Counted from the stretch's first letter, positions 40,036-53,528 are shown. The stretch: 64,000 nt of DNA from Kryptolebias marmoratus (GCF_001649575.2 NC_051434.1:8452190-8516189), one strand, 5' to 3'. The notes: generated by a model from the sequence alone, not told the origin. Numbers and translations are program-made.

Positions 40036-42597
40036 TTAAAAAATTATTAAACCATCTAACATAAAGGCCTTAAGCCTGTTTAAGCCTGAAGAAACTACAC
40101 ATAAACATGCAAACCTGACACAAATGGCCCCTCCAGCTTTGCTTGAGGTGACACTTAGAGGACATTTTATTGCTGCTTGATGATGTGTAGAGGTGTCAGA
40201 CTGTTTAGGCTCTCACAGGTAAAACCCACTCCATCCCAGGGCTTTGGGAAGAGTGATAACTCTCATTGTTGATCAACCTAATGTCTCCTGCTAATATATA
40301 TTTTTTTTCACGTAGACAACCAGAAAACTGCTTTACATTGTATTTACATGCAAGCAGAGTTCTTGGTTCTGCAGGACGACTGCACTGCAGATTTCATTAA
40401 CAGCTTCCCTTCATGATGAGCATGAAGGCTAAGTCTTCTAAAATGAAAGGAAAGGTATTTATTTCTGATAATATCCAAAGCCCATTTGTGCCAAATCTTT
40501 AAAATAAAACAACAACAACAACTTTCAACTGAAGCTGAAGATGTCTCTCTTTGGGTATGGTTGTTGGTGTGTTAAGGAGGTCTTATCTTAAATATTGATG
40601 TCACAACGATCTGCAACTTCCCCCTAGTAACAGGAAAGCTCGCCGTCTGTGTGTTTTACAGATGTTTGCGTGTGTGTGGGTGTGTACTTCTCTCATTTGT
40701 GCCAGCCATTAAATGTTAAACACTTGGTCTCAGTAAGTCAGCTCAATGCAACAGGTTAGGGTTTGGAAGAGAGTCCATATAGTTTTGGCAAATCTCCAGG
40801 ATATTCGGGTTAGTTCAAGGTCTTGTGCACTGAGTTGTTCAGAACCAAAACTTCTGACCTTTTCTGTCACTGTATTTAACAGCAACAAAGTCGCAGGTTT
40901 AACGTAAAATGTCTTAAGTTGTTCCTGGGTAAAGCAGAAGAGTTTTTTTTTTTAAATTTCATGAAGCGTCCACACTCCTACAAACCAAAGACGGCCTGTA
41001 ATTTCAAAGAAGACATGTTAGACATTTTAACCTCATTTTACAATTTTTTTTTTGTTCTTCTCTGACTTGTAAAAGCTTAAAGCTTCAGATGTTGTCTTTT
41101 AGCCCCAAATGCTGTAAAGTCATTGTCTGCATTTTTGGGCGTCTGATGTATGTTTTTCATTCCACTGCTGGCATTAACACTTTAACCGTAATTGTTCAGC
41201 CTTGTAGTTCTTTTAAAACCCGTTTCTTTTCATGGCTTGGCAAGCTGACAGTTTTGTTTACTCCATTTGTTGTAAAGATTTGATTATTTTAATACTAAGT
41301 GGACTTTTCTTGTAATTAGTAGTTGATATTAGCGTTTTGTACAGCTACAATCCCTTTGGGCAGGTTTCATAGCGTTGTGGTTTTTGTCTATGTACATCTG
41401 TTGGCTGTGTGTGTGTGTTTCTGTCAGTTGTTATGCAGGATAGAGGAAATGAAAGCTCAGACTTAGCCTCAAGGTGATCTAAACTGTCCTAATGTCCTTC
41501 ATGTGTTTGTATGTCGGTGTGCGAAAATGTGTGTATCTGCCCTCATAAAGCAAGTGTGTGAGAAAGTATGTGAGTTAATACTGGAAATGAGCAAAAAATA
41601 CACTCATCCTCTTTTGTTATTTATCTGCATAGCACTCAAGCACTTTAACTCTCATACACACTCACGCACGAGCTCGTAACCATACACACTCTGTCAGGAA
41701 GTGATTGAATCTCAGCTTTAATTGTGAAATATTGGGCAAAACTACCACCTACTTCCTCTTTCTGTTATGAACACTTGCCTCTGTGTTTTTCTTCAGCTCG
41801 TGTCTATTTGCAGAGTGTACGTATAGTTTTGTACAGTTTTGAACAACTTCTCAAACTACCAATGCTACAACTTTAAATATAGCATGGATTTTCTATTGTT
41901 TATTACTTTTATCTACCACATTCTGGTATTTATTAACTAAAGAAAATATATTCTTTGGTTAAAAGGAGTTTCACCTACATGCAACTACACCTTTTAGTTG
42001 CTGTTCACACAGTCTTCCATTTTGTTTGAGTGAGACCCAGTTTTAGTGTGTGTTTAATTTTCTTGTTGTCCTCAGCAACCCCTAAAGCTCTAATCACAGG
42101 AAGTTCAGAGGAAGTTATCTGGTCTCAGTTACACACACACACACACCCACCTACTCACACACACCACTCATATGCCTGCTTCCACCCATGCTTTCACACT
42201 CGTTGGGGAAATGATCACGGGGAGAGAATAAAAGAGTGAAGAGCACTGAAAAAAAGTGGGGGGAGACGGTGTTCAGGTGTGATAGTCTTCTTCTTCTTCC
42301 TTTTTTTTTTTTTTTAACACTGCCCCACGTGGCACCCTCTCTCCTCTGTCAAGTGTGAGAAGCCTGCTTGTTCCTACACCCGCGTGTCTCACTCTTTCAT
42401 CTTTTTTTTTTGGCTCTGTCCCACTGTTTGAAGGATCTGCCACTCACCAGCCGGCTAAGACGGTGCATTTCATTCATTCGCCGCTCTCTGGTCCAAGATG
42501 ATACCTTGAAAGCCTCGTTGAGGAGACTTTTGAACTGGTGTGAGGAAAACCTGGTTAACAAAGCTGGATTTCTGCTCAAGTGACCTGCTTTTGTAGA

Positions 42598-43069
42598 TTT
42601 GGGGATGGTTCAGATCATTTTAAGCGGGGTTCTGTGGAAAAGATTTGAACAATCATTCTTACCTGTTGCAAATAGCTCTGTGATGCTGCCGGCTTGAAAC
42701 AACTTAGGTCTCAAAATGTTTTTTTATAGCAGTGCTATTTTATAACATTTGCATTTGGAACAATCTGCTTGCAGTTGCTTGTTGCACTCGCTAATAACCA
42801 CAGAATTTTATATAAATAATGACACAATGTAAAACTGACGATGTAAAGGTTTATAAAATAGTTCTTGCATGAACTGCTGTGGCGTTTCAGAGATTTGAGT
42901 TGTTTTAAGAAGGCAGCAGTCGACTTTAGTCTTGGCCCTGCTCCGACTAGCCATTAGCTCATCTATCCAGTCAGAATAAAACTTTATGTTCTCCAAACTG
43001 ATGCCCTTCAAGGAAATTCAAAACCTTTTCACAGAACCCCACTCCCAGAGATCTAAACTATCCCTTTTA
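42598..43069. mobile_element. Miniature inverted-repeat transposon family B, copy 2
   Basis: The left end GGGGATGGTTCAGATCATTT (42601) and GGGGTTCTGTGGAAAAG mirror the right end, whose reverse complement is AAAAGGGATAGTTTAGATCT and GGGGTTCTGTGAAAAGG. The arms match copy 1 in order and spacing, but the terminal TTAA has decayed. About 470 bases, noncoding. Confidence 0.6.
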
Positions 43070-43496
43070 GCTGGGTTTAGCTGTGATTTCCCACTGACCC
43101 ATGACAAAGACTGAAGCAGCAACGTTATCAGTTACAGCCGTGTGATGGGAAATAAAAAAACACCCTAATCCTCTCAGTAAGTCGGTATCTCCAGCTCAGT
43201 TGCAGTTGTGTGGAGGGAAAGCCCACACCACAGGTATAAATGACATCATTTCGGAGCGGTTTTGAAGCAGTGTGTCGAGCCTCCGTCGTGTTTGGCGCTG
43301 AACGGTTTCTGTTTGACTCTTTCTGATGGTTTCGTTGTAAATCAGTATCAACGTGACGCCATCTTTCTGTCTGCGATCACAAACACAGACAGCCTCTGCC
43401 GAACCAGTGAGACATGTCGTGTTACTACCAAAACCTTTCCGGGGGTTAGACCGAATGGGACTGTTGTTTGTCCATAAATATGAGTAATGTATTGTT

Positions 43497-43532
43497 TAAC
43501 CAAGGACTCAAAATGTTTTGAGTCCTTGGTTA
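43497..43532. repeat. Perfect inverted repeat, 17-base arms, 2-base loop
   Basis: The left arm (43497-43513, TAACCAAGGACTCAAAA) is the exact reverse complement of the right arm (43516-43532), with TG between. The loop is too short for a microRNA precursor. Confidence 0.9.
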
Positions 43533-45447
43533 TAAAAAGGGCTTTAAAATCAAGTCTTTTGTCCAATTTTTTTTAGGATTTGTGGGAATCTTTTCAATTT
43601 TTGAGCAAACACTCTTTGATGATTTCTTCTGTATTATTTTTATTTGTGTGTATTCTCTGTATCTCTGTATACTGTCAGTGTTTACTTTGGTGTTAAGGCT
43701 GTGATTTATTACTTTTATCTTGGTGTGGAAAAAAAAAATCGTTTTAAGTTTCAAGAGTTCAGTTTTTTTATCACCAGTAAAACATTCTGTTTTATTGTTT
43801 ATTCACTTCCCTGTAGTGTTTGCTGTAAATTTCCAACTGGAGATGGAGGGCTTTTTTGGCGCTCGACGCAAAAATAAACCTTTGGAGTGAGAATGTCTCG
43901 CCAACGATTTTAGAGCCTAATGATGGAGACAGTATTATTTTTAGCTTTAGGAAGATGATGACGCAGCTGATAGCAACGGGCATTTTAAGCAAGCAAAATT
44001 TTCAAATTTGGTTGGTAATTAGATTTTTCTGCAAATATCTTGTCTAACTCAAAGAGCTGGACCTCTTCTAAGTGACAAACTGAAATAAATAAATAAAATG
44101 GTAGATTTAAAATTACAGTTATAGTCTGATTCAGTTTCAGTCTGGAAATTAAAATTGAGATCTGATTTTTTTTTTTTTTTTATTTGAGGCCAAGAGTCAT
44201 TCAGGCTATTTGAAACTAACTTGAAGTCGTATTTTTGTTCTAGTTTTAAATCAGATGAATACAAATGACTTTTTTCCTTTTAAATCTAACTGATAAACAC
44301 AAACAGTAGGACTAACCTTTAAATGTAGTTTTGCTGTTATACTTCTTTTCTTTAATTGCACACACGGCCACACTCAAACTGGGTCTCGTTACGTTTTTCT
44401 CTTTAATTACAAATGTGCACAGTTTGGTGAGGAGTTATTGATGTTTATTAAGATCAATTCCTGCTGGAGGGCTGTGCGAGTATGTCTATTTTTGTTGCTT
44501 CCTGCATTATAGAAGATTTGTTGTGCAATGTTTTTCTTTACTGACGCTTTCCATCTCAGTGAAGCACTTTCTTGTTAAGACAAACCCATAAAGCTCAGTT
44601 CTATGTGTTGGCATGTGTTTTCCCTTTATGTCCGTTTTTGTCTCTCTCGTTGCCAGACTATGTCTTCTGGCAGCCAGTTAACAATAATTAATTACACACA
44701 CTCCTGGCAGTCTGGTTGTGTGTGTTTTATGTGCATGTCTGAGCTGTTCCTCTTGCGACAGCTGTTTGATTTATTGCTAAGTGAATAAATTAGATTTTAC
44801 ACACAGAAACACACAATATAGATTGCCGCTTGCCACAATTTGCCCATCTCAAAAATGATTACTGTGACATCATCACTGATTATGAGAGAGACGCAGAAAG
44901 GGAGCCAATTTTAAAGGAACGATCTTAGACGTGACCACACACACATGGTATGTTCTCCACACACACAGACAGAATATGCTCTGAGGACCATAGCAGGGGA
45001 GCTATGTCTGTATCTTTGTGTGTGTTCAAAGTTAAAATCCAGACAGCCATTCCAGGGGCCAGACTATTGAGTCTTATAAACTCTCAGGTCACAGATTATT
45101 AAATAGCAGAGGAGATATACAGTCTTTTCCTTTTGTGTGTGTGCGTGTGTGTGTTTTCTATTTTGTTATTTCACTTAAGCATCTAAAATTGCCAGAAGAC
45201 CCAGATATTTGAAGATATATGAAAATAGACCTCCTAGTGTCCAAAGTTGGGTATATAATTGATTAGATTTATGCGTGTGTGTAGTATTAAGCTTTGTGTG
45301 CATATTGGTGGAAATACGGATGTATTTTGACATCATTTTACTTTTAGTATCGTTTACTTTAAGTATCATCGATTTGGAGCTGAACCAGCAACGTCTCGGG
45401 TGATATTTATGGCCCGCCACTGAAGGAGAAAGGTGATAATGTTATCT

Positions 45448-45835
45448 GTCTGTATGCGTTCCTTTGTTTGTAGCGTTAGCAAAATATCTCATGAACCAGT
45501 GGATGGATTTTAATCTCAGAAACTAATCATCGGGCGTACATCTACAACAGATTAACTTTAGGAGTCAACCCCATTTAAAATGGCCACCACAGCTGAGCAT
45601 CCCTACCAAACCCCGAAATGGCTATACTTTAGCCAATTTTAAGCTAAACTTTAGTGTGTTAGTAGCTGAGAGTCATTCCCAACACATACTCCATTCACTA
45701 ATCGATCATGCAAGATCTGTTTTTCAAACTTTGCCATCAACTGTTGAAGTCAACTGTGTCTGTCTGTTAGCAAAACATCTCATGAATCACTGGACAGGAA
45801 GTAATCATTGGGTGAACAGGTACAACAGTCTTTCA
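45448..45835 (+). repeat. Dimeric dispersed repeat family A, copy 3
   Basis: It has AAATATCTCATGAACCAGTGG at 45480 and following, ACATCTACAACAGATTAACT, AAAATGGCCACCACAGC, AAATGGCTAT, GTAGCTGAGAGTCATTC and CAACACATACTCC. A truncated second unit begins near 45769 (AAAACATCTCATGAATCACTGG-like). Same strand as the other two. Confidence 0.75.
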
Positions 45836-47455
45836 TCCTCTACTTTTTAAAATGAAATCCTAACTGGCTACCTTCAAGATCTTTGACTCAACTAAATATA
45901 AACTGTTCTAAATTCCTACAAGTTCCTTCAGAAGAACCGAGTGACCTGTTTTTGCAGTCCTCTCACCCACCCGTGGACTGACCCACACTCTTCAAAATAA
46001 AGTTTTATAGCCCGTGATGTATTCTTGTTACGCTTTCATGTTTACCTTTGCTGGTGAAAACAGCGTGCTCGTGTCCCGCTGAGCGGGGCACAGTGTGACG
46101 TAATTCCTTGTTGAGTTGGATTCCTGTCACTTGTAACGTTCACTGTTTAAGTTATTGTACGTGGTGTTAATTGAGTGTGAAAGCACAAATCCAGACTGCT
46201 ACAGTTCAGTTGGTGGTCCAGTTAAAGATATTTGTTGTGAAGGGTTATCTCTTTTCTTGGTTGGTTTTGAGGAGCTCTTGAACAACAGTTTGAATCCCCA
46301 AAAGGCTCAGGTGATAATTATAAGCGCAGCAGCACAGGTTTATTTGATGCTAAATTATGAACTGATAACACTTATGTATATTTTTTTCTTTTCTTGGTTA
46401 CTTCTCAAAATTTAGGTAGATTACCTTTGACCTTAGCTTAGTAGTCAACTCGCTCAAACTCCTGAGCCAAAGTAGTTATATGAATGGGTCCAACACAGGT
46501 CATATGTGCTTTCCTACACCTGAGACATGTGTTTCTGCTCTTCAAACACTAGCATATGTTAAAGCTAAGATTAAAATATTCAAAGCAGTGCAACTTCATG
46601 TAGTCTAAGTTTCTTTGACCTTTCACTTTGATGAGAATCAGCAAACATGTTGGTTCTTTTTTATGGTTTCACGATCATTGAAGTCAACGTTGTTCTCAGA
46701 GTAGCAGAAGACTGAGGAGTGAACAGTTTGAACTTGGGCTGTGAAAATGTTTTTGTGAGTTTTACGGATCTACGCTAAAATTGAATCCCTGAACAGCTGA
46801 GTGAGTTCAGTTTGTATGAATAATCCAACACGGACCAAGAGTTCTTACAAGGTTTAAAATGTTAAAACTAAAGTCAATACTGATACTGTTTTAATGTAAG
46901 AAGTTGAAAAGTATTGAATTAACTACTCCAGACTAACTTTTCTTTACTCGAAGCACATAATTATGTGTCACCTGGAAGAGACAAACACATCCCTGCTGGC
47001 ATTGACACAAATAAGCATCACATTTTTAGAATCAATTAAAATCTGACTTTATCTTAGGCAACCCTGTTTAGAGCAGACAAAACTCTAGATGTCATGGTCT
47101 GAGTTTATTCCATCTTTTTAAACATGTAGTTATTTATTCAATAGTTAGTGTGATTGCAAAAAGCGTGTGTGCTTTAAATGGTTATTTTTTTATCCTTTTC
47201 GAGCAGAAACAGAAAACATAGCTTTTCAATATGATTAAACTTTTCAAACAGTGCTGAAGCTTTAATTATCATGCTGTAAGGTGTTCTCCAATGCGACAAA
47301 AACAAAACAAAACTAGACCAAATGAACAGTCAAACAAATCCTCATGTTTTACCTTATCTGAAGGCGAAGTCCACAGACCCGTGTAGCCACACAAAGAACC
47401 AAAGATTTTTCCATAACAATGAAATATTGTCAGTAAAGTTTGAACAGCGCTTTAT

Positions 47456-47478
47456 GTATTTATTTATTTATTTATTTG
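47456..47478. repeat. (TTTA)n microsatellite
   Basis: About five to six copies of an AT-rich tetranucleotide. Confidence 0.9.
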
Positions 47479-48066
47479 TTTGTCAGATGCCTTTGAATAT
47501 GTAATCATGTGTCAAAATAATTACGAGAAAGCACCTGAGGGTAAGTCACACTCGACATGGACACAATCTGCTGCTATCAGATTAATGGAAAACTCCACAA
47601 GTTTGGAAACGCCTTAACCAGTTGAGCGTGCAAGCACATATCTTGCACATGTTCAGAGAACACCAGAAGAAAAGGGCGAGGGGGGAGGGAGGGAGGGAGG
47701 TTGAGGAGAAGAAGACAGCCGTGAGGGAGGAAAACGAAGAAGAGATTAATTGAGAGAGTGCAAGATGAAAGATGGACAGATAGAGGATCGGCGAGGAGCG
47801 AGGTGTGTTCATGTGTGTGTCAGAGAGCCATTAAGAGAGCGAGGAGAAAGAGGGAGGGAGGCTCATAATGAGAGAACGCTATTGAAATATGAACGTCTGA
47901 TTAAGTTTGACATTTAAGATGACATATTTTGCATGCTGTTAGCCCATTACAAATGAGTCCTACACTCTTGGAAAGTGTGCCTGCACGTGAGTCAGTGTGT
48001 GTGTATGTGTGGGATTTGCTTGATGCATGGCAGAAAAGAATTGGGCCCGTGGTTAAGAGCATATGA

Positions 48067-48085
48067 TGTGTGTGTGTGTGTGTGT
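48067..48085. repeat. (TG)n microsatellite
   Basis: A perfect TG run of about nine units. Confidence 0.9.
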
Positions 48086-49522
48086 TAGAATTCTGGCACT
48101 GATTAGGGGCCTACTAGTCAACAGAAAGCTTCTCGTCTTAAAATGGCAGGTGGACTTTTTCCTCCTTCTGTTTCTCACCAAAACCTTCTCCCTCATTTAA
48201 TTTAGAATTCTGCCGCCGTGAAATCATTTCCAAGCTGTACCCAGTCCCTCCTAAGCTGCACTCCTGCCCAGTTTTCTCAGAAAGGCCAGACTTCCAGGTC
48301 TCAGGCGAAGCACAACATAACATGGTGCAGTTGTAGTGGTTTTCTGTGATTACCCCTCCGCTCCAAATAGGCTCAGCTTCACAGTCTAATCTGTTTTGTC
48401 TTAATGGGTCACATGCACGCTTTTTGTTAATATTTTTTCAGCTGCTTTCTTTTACTGACAGACAACTTAAAACTACAAGTTCTATTACATCGACTGCTTT
48501 TTTTCCCCCCTACCTTCCTGGAAGAAATAATTTGAAGAAACAATTTCTGTAAATGACGGACTGCTGAGGGTTGCCATGTACAGTTGGGTTTCCAGCAGGA
48601 ATCCATTATGAGTAGAAGCATACAAACTGCGTAGCTTTTTAATGTTGTATTTTTCTGTAAAAAAAAAAAAAGTTCATGTTTCTTGCATCTGCAATGTGAT
48701 TTGTTTGTTTTGTTCAGTTGGATATGAATTTAACATCAAAATTTTGCCAAAAGCAAAAAGGAATAGCTGCAACCTTAGATTTTGGATTTGGTCTTTATAA
48801 TAACTACGAGCATTTCAAGTCAAAGTACCATTTGAATTTGCTAGTAATTGTTAGATTATTAGTAAAACAGTCCTTTCCTCATGTGTGCATGTACATAGAA
48901 AAAGACAGGAAGGAATTGGAGGTGCACACTTCTAACAGTGTGGGTATTTGGCTTTTCGCTCATACAGTACAAATTAAAAACTTAAAGTGTCAGCACAGCA
49001 ACACACTGTTATGTTGTTGCTGAATGTGCTGAGCAGAACTAAGCTATTATAATGTGATTCTGAAGACACAAGTTCCCTATCTGAGAAAGCAGTTTTGATA
49101 TGAACAATATTTTTCACTTCTGTCTTAACAAGGGCTAAGGTTAGCAACGTGTGTTTTATGGATTATTGCCTTTTTCATATTTGTTTTAAAAACTTTGCGT
49201 ATCCATGTGGTTTGGATGTAAATTGTTGTGAAGTTAGTTTACTCACCACCGTAGCCCTATTGTTGAAAACACTTTTCGATAGAATGTAGTTTAAGGGGAT
49301 ACACACTTAGCATGTGCTAATTCTGCTGGTTGGGTGGGTTTGTTGAGGCAGTAAGGGTGGAACTCACCTGTGGCCGTAGTTTTCACTTTGCTTCTTCCAT
49401 CGAGACTGACTCATTTAGTTTCCTTTTTTTTTTTTTAGTTGAACATTGTATTAAATCTGCCTCGGATAGCACTGTGATGTTTGAGAAACAACTTGGCACA
49501 TTACTGCCCCCTTGTGGTAGTG

Positions 49523-49608
49523 TTATTAACAAGTTATTTCTGTGTGCGAATAGAAAAAAAATAAGTTATTAACAAGTTATTTCTGTGTGCGAATAGAAAA
49601 AAAATAAG
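49523..49608. repeat. Perfect 43-base tandem duplication
   Basis: Two identical, directly adjacent 43-base units (49523-49565 and 49566-49608), each starting TTATTAACAAG and ending in an A-run then TAAG. Zero mismatches, so recent, or an assembly artefact. Confidence 0.9.
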
Positions 49609-51039
49609 ACGCAATTATTCAAATTTGTTTGCGTTAACAACTGGATACTTAAAGATCATTGCTAATCCCTAAAGATGGTCTGTGTTTCTTTTAGGTTGAA
49701 AAACACAAGTTATCATTTTTGGACAAAAGGGTGGAGCTCTAACAGTGGTTTCTAATTTGTCAAAAATACAGCCCTTAGCACATCTTTGTGCTGTAACATC
49801 TTTTTCATTTTAGATTACTCCACCACACTAAACAAAAAGTTAACACAGCAAATGACAACTTGACTTACCTGGGAGGGAAAAAAAATGCTTTGAAAGGAAA
49901 GATTTAAATAGGACTAGGCATTCAAAGTTTGTCTTCTTTTCTAAGGTAATTCTACAATAGCTTGATATTTATCAAAAACAATTGTATCCATCTTGTTATC
50001 TGGTATGTTCTCTTTTGCTGAAGGAAATTCGAAAAACCTCAACACTTGATGCATAGTTAGACCCTTCCAGGCCAAATCTCTATTACCTCTCTTCTTCACA
50101 TGTCCACACACAGTCACTCATTGTCAGAGCCTTTCTTTGTACATTCAAATCTCAGGACCACATGTGTGAAAATTTAATTGTGTGACTTCAGACGGCCTCC
50201 AGCTTCACTCTGGACTGTAGAATTTGAAAGCCGCAGCCATTATTTTGCAGGTTGTTTGAGGAATAAGCAGCTCGAAGCCTGACCCGATGCCTGTTCCATC
50301 TCCAGTCTTGAACAAATTAGGCCCAAAGTGTGATGGAAATGAATAGGATATATGTAGTTTTTTATGGTTTAACAATAACTTTGAAGTGAGGTGTAGTGTA
50401 TGAAATGCCCCCTTCCAGTTCGAATAAACTTCTCAGACATTAGAAGAGCTTTTAAAGTAGAAGATAGTGACGTTTTAGAGCGATGCTTGTTATTGTTTGG
50501 AGCTTTTTTTGTTTGCCCTTCTTGTGCACTCTTTTCCTTTGCACTTATTTATTTCAACCCATTACCAAAATCAAACAGCCATTTAAGAGAAGAAAATGTA
50601 TTTGTTATTTCAGTCTGAAAACTCTTCTCTTACGTTTGTCTGTTTTTCTTTTACACCGTACTCAAAGATAATGATTTGACTCTATTTTAATCAAAATCCT
50701 TCCTCTCTTTGTTGCATTCTGACTGGTCCCTTCCCCCTACCCCCACAAAAAACATCTGTCAGAAGATACAGTAGATGCAGAGAAAAGCAAAAAGATGTGA
50801 CGCCACAAGAAGAAAACGATGAGAATTGGGACAAAGACGGAGGAAAACCATGAACACAAGGAATGACACAAATTAGGAAACATTAGGAAAAAGCTAGACC
50901 ATGCCTGGAGCATTATTTCTTCATATGTTGCTCATTAATCCTTAGTTTATGAAAGAAGGAGAGACTAACTACTGCGGTCCCACGGGGAGGGGAAGAGCAG
51001 CAATATCAGGAGGCAGAGGGAGCGTGTGGATGTGCTGAG

Positions 51040-51240
51040 AGTCTGTATCAGACCCATCCATTATTGCGACTCAATAATATGCATTTAGGAGAATTAGCTT
51101 GGAGTCATTGGGTGAAGTGGTAGAGATGTGCAGGTAATCTGCTTTTCTTCATTAGTGACATCTAACATTGTCTGAATGAGAAAACCCTGCTTTGATTTTG
51201 AAGAGGCTACGTGAATTTTAATGCTGAGCTGGTTTCGCTT
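51040..51240. promoter_or_regulatory. Candidate conserved noncoding element
   Basis: Repeat-free sequence with CCATTATTGCGACTCAATAA and AATATGCATTTAGGAG (octamer/POU-like ATGCAT) followed by ordered AT/GC alternation. Enhancer status is inference from composition only. Confidence 0.2.
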
Positions 51241-52147
51241 CATGATCCTGCACGTGTTGTGCGGTTGAGTTGGAGTTAAATGTGTCTGATAACAGAGTTA
51301 AAGCTACACACGCTGAATAGGCCTTTTTAAATGGATAACAAATGGCCGTGTTATGTTGGGAGAAGTCATTTAATTAGCTCACTGGAAAATGGTGCTTCGT
51401 AAGGTTCAGTTTTCTTCACATAGCATTTTCTGCTCAAAAAAACCCCCCACATTTTATTTTATTTTCATTTTAGTAAAAGCTCTTGGTGACTTTAAATGAG
51501 AGTAAACAGGTAAAGCAGCTGTTTGCTTCATCAGGCTGGGTTGAGGGGACAGAAAAGACAAGACAAGCAAACAATAAAACCTGAGTCAGAAACATGCAGC
51601 ACCAAAGCCTGACCGAAAAGAACCGGCAAAGAAAAAAGCCCAAACTATAGGAGAGAGACATTTAACTAGATGTTGTGGTGACATACATATTCACTGAGAG
51701 AGGCGAGGAACGCTGTTCACCACATTATAGGATGTCTCTGCCTAACAAGGGAGGGTCAGATGACTGAGCTCGAAATGAACATTTCTTTTAAGAAGCGAAG
51801 CTTTCAGCCGAAGGGTCCCAGCTCCTTTTTGTTTGCGTGTGCAAGTTGTTGGGACGCTTATATTTGTTCTGTTTCTGGGTCAGATCCACTGCAGCCTTCA
51901 GCTCAGGTCTGCTGTTTATATGTGGCAATACTGTGCTGATTTGTCAACTGTCTGCTTTAAAAGAAAAGAAGAAAAGTTTTGTGCGATTTCTCACCAGGAA
52001 TTGAACTCACTTTTTGCGTCCTTGTGGTCCCTGTGTGATAAACTCAGTAAATCTGGATAACAGCAAATCTCCCTCGAGCAGTATTTTTTGTTCCCCCTCT
52101 GCTCCAATTTGACTTGCAAAAACTTGTTTTTATTACCACCTTTTCAG

Positions 52148-52341
52148 CCAGGGTCTATTGTCACATGGGACGTGGCGCACCCAGACAAACTGATACAGAT
52201 GATCAGATTCTATCTCACACAAACCTCACAGTTCAGGAGATTGTCGAGCGAATGAAGAAACATGAACAACATCCGACGTTTAAAATAGAATCTGTGCCTC
52301 CTAAACCCAAACTGGAAGCTGGCAGTTGGCAGCTTCCTTAA
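52148..52341 (+). CDS. Unassigned terminal-exon-like ORF inside trps1 intron
   Basis: A pyrimidine-rich tract and TTTTCAG acceptor end at 52147. The open frame then runs 64 codons to TAA at 52339-52341. Two canonical AATAAA signals follow at 52584 and 52612. The peptide is hydrophilic and of normal composition, including DTDDQILSHTNL, VQEIVERMKKHEQH and KPKLEAGSWQLP at its end, unlike the low-complexity chance ORFs around it. It looks like the last exon of a gene or of a decayed gene copy. I do not recognise the family, and no convincing partner exons were found upstream. An ATG at 52165 lies within it. It could also be chance. Confidence 0.35.
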
Positions 52342-53401
52342 AACTGACAATTAATTAGTAAAATGTAAGTTTTTTTCAATTTTTTTAAATTTACAATCAT
52401 TATTTATTACTTTTGTGACTATTTGTACTGTAAAACGAGTAATATGGAGTGCTAAAAAGTAATATTTTAAATGTTTTTTGGATATTTTATGGTCTTTGAT
52501 TAATTTACTTTACTTTTAAGAGTGAAATCGCATTGTAAAACACAGTAAGTTGAATCTATTTTAGCAGCCGTTCTGTGTAAGTAAATAAATGGTGTGAAAG
52601 AAGCCCAACATAATAAAACTCTTAAATTTTGAAGTTTGAAGTTTGATTGTGATACTGTGTTGTTCCACACTACGTCACATGTACAAAAAAAGGGGGAAAA
52701 AAACATCATAGTAAAATGAGTTTCTTCACTAAGGTTCTCTTATTGACACTGTTTGCAGTTCTGCACTGATCTCTACCATTCTCCTGTTGCTGGATCTTTG
52801 TGCAGCTGTCCTGAGACGATTATCGGCAATTTCAGATAAAAGCCTCCCCAAGTGTTGGATCTAATTGCCTCTGATGGAAATGATTAACTGTCACATTTGT
52901 CTTCAGTGTGGTATTGAGGCTATTGTGGTGTAAAGGGTCTAATTGTAGCTAGTAGCAGAAGTTGTTATGCCGCATTTTGTAATTGTAGTTGATAGTAATG
53001 GTTCCAGCTTGTGTACACAGCCTGAAGCGGAGAAAAGCCGGACTTTGACATCGAGAAACGCAGATGCAGGCACCCCAAAAAGGCACCGTGCCACTTCTTT
53101 TTGCTCCCATACAGCCGCACCCTAAGTATATAAAAAAAAGAAAACATTTAAAAAAAGTGCAGCTGCTGTAAATAAATATTGTATAGCACTAATATTATTA
53201 CCAGTTTCCTGTTGTATTGATTTCACGCTCCACTGAAATCATTCATAAATGTAATTATTGCCGTCATTATTGCTCTTACGAACTTTCGGAGACGTGGCTG
53301 CGCTCGCACACGAGGCAGATGGAAACACAGCTCGGTCAGTCAGAGCCTCTAAGGTCGGGATTTTAGCCTCGCTGCTTCACCGCAGCGATCTGTAGTTTTC
53401 C

Positions 53402-53403
<2 letters not shown>

Positions 53404-53444
<41 letters not shown>
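53404..53444. repeat. (TG)n microsatellite
   Basis: A perfect TG run of about 20 units. A complementary-sense CA run follows at 53529-53560, so the pair could form a long imperfect hairpin. Confidence 0.95.
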
Positions 53445-53446
<2 letters not shown>

Positions 53447-53528
53447 GTGAATGATGATTTCTGACTGGGTGTGGTGAACATCAGATGAGATTTTCCTCTG
53501 CTGCCTGCACTCACTCCCTGTGTCACCC

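Noticed and set aside
42368..42583. ORF with a plausible helical C-terminal half (SFIRRSLVQDDTLKASLRRL)
   Set aside because: Short, begins in a T-rich tract, and has no recognised homologue or splice partner; not enough support to call an exon.
43497..43532. Possible microRNA precursor
   Set aside because: A 2-base loop and 17-pair perfect stem do not fit a precursor hairpin of about 60-80 bases.
51833..52060. ORF with a signal-peptide-like start upstream of the orphan exon
   Set aside because: No donor joins it in frame to the 52148 acceptor convincingly, and its composition looks like chance.
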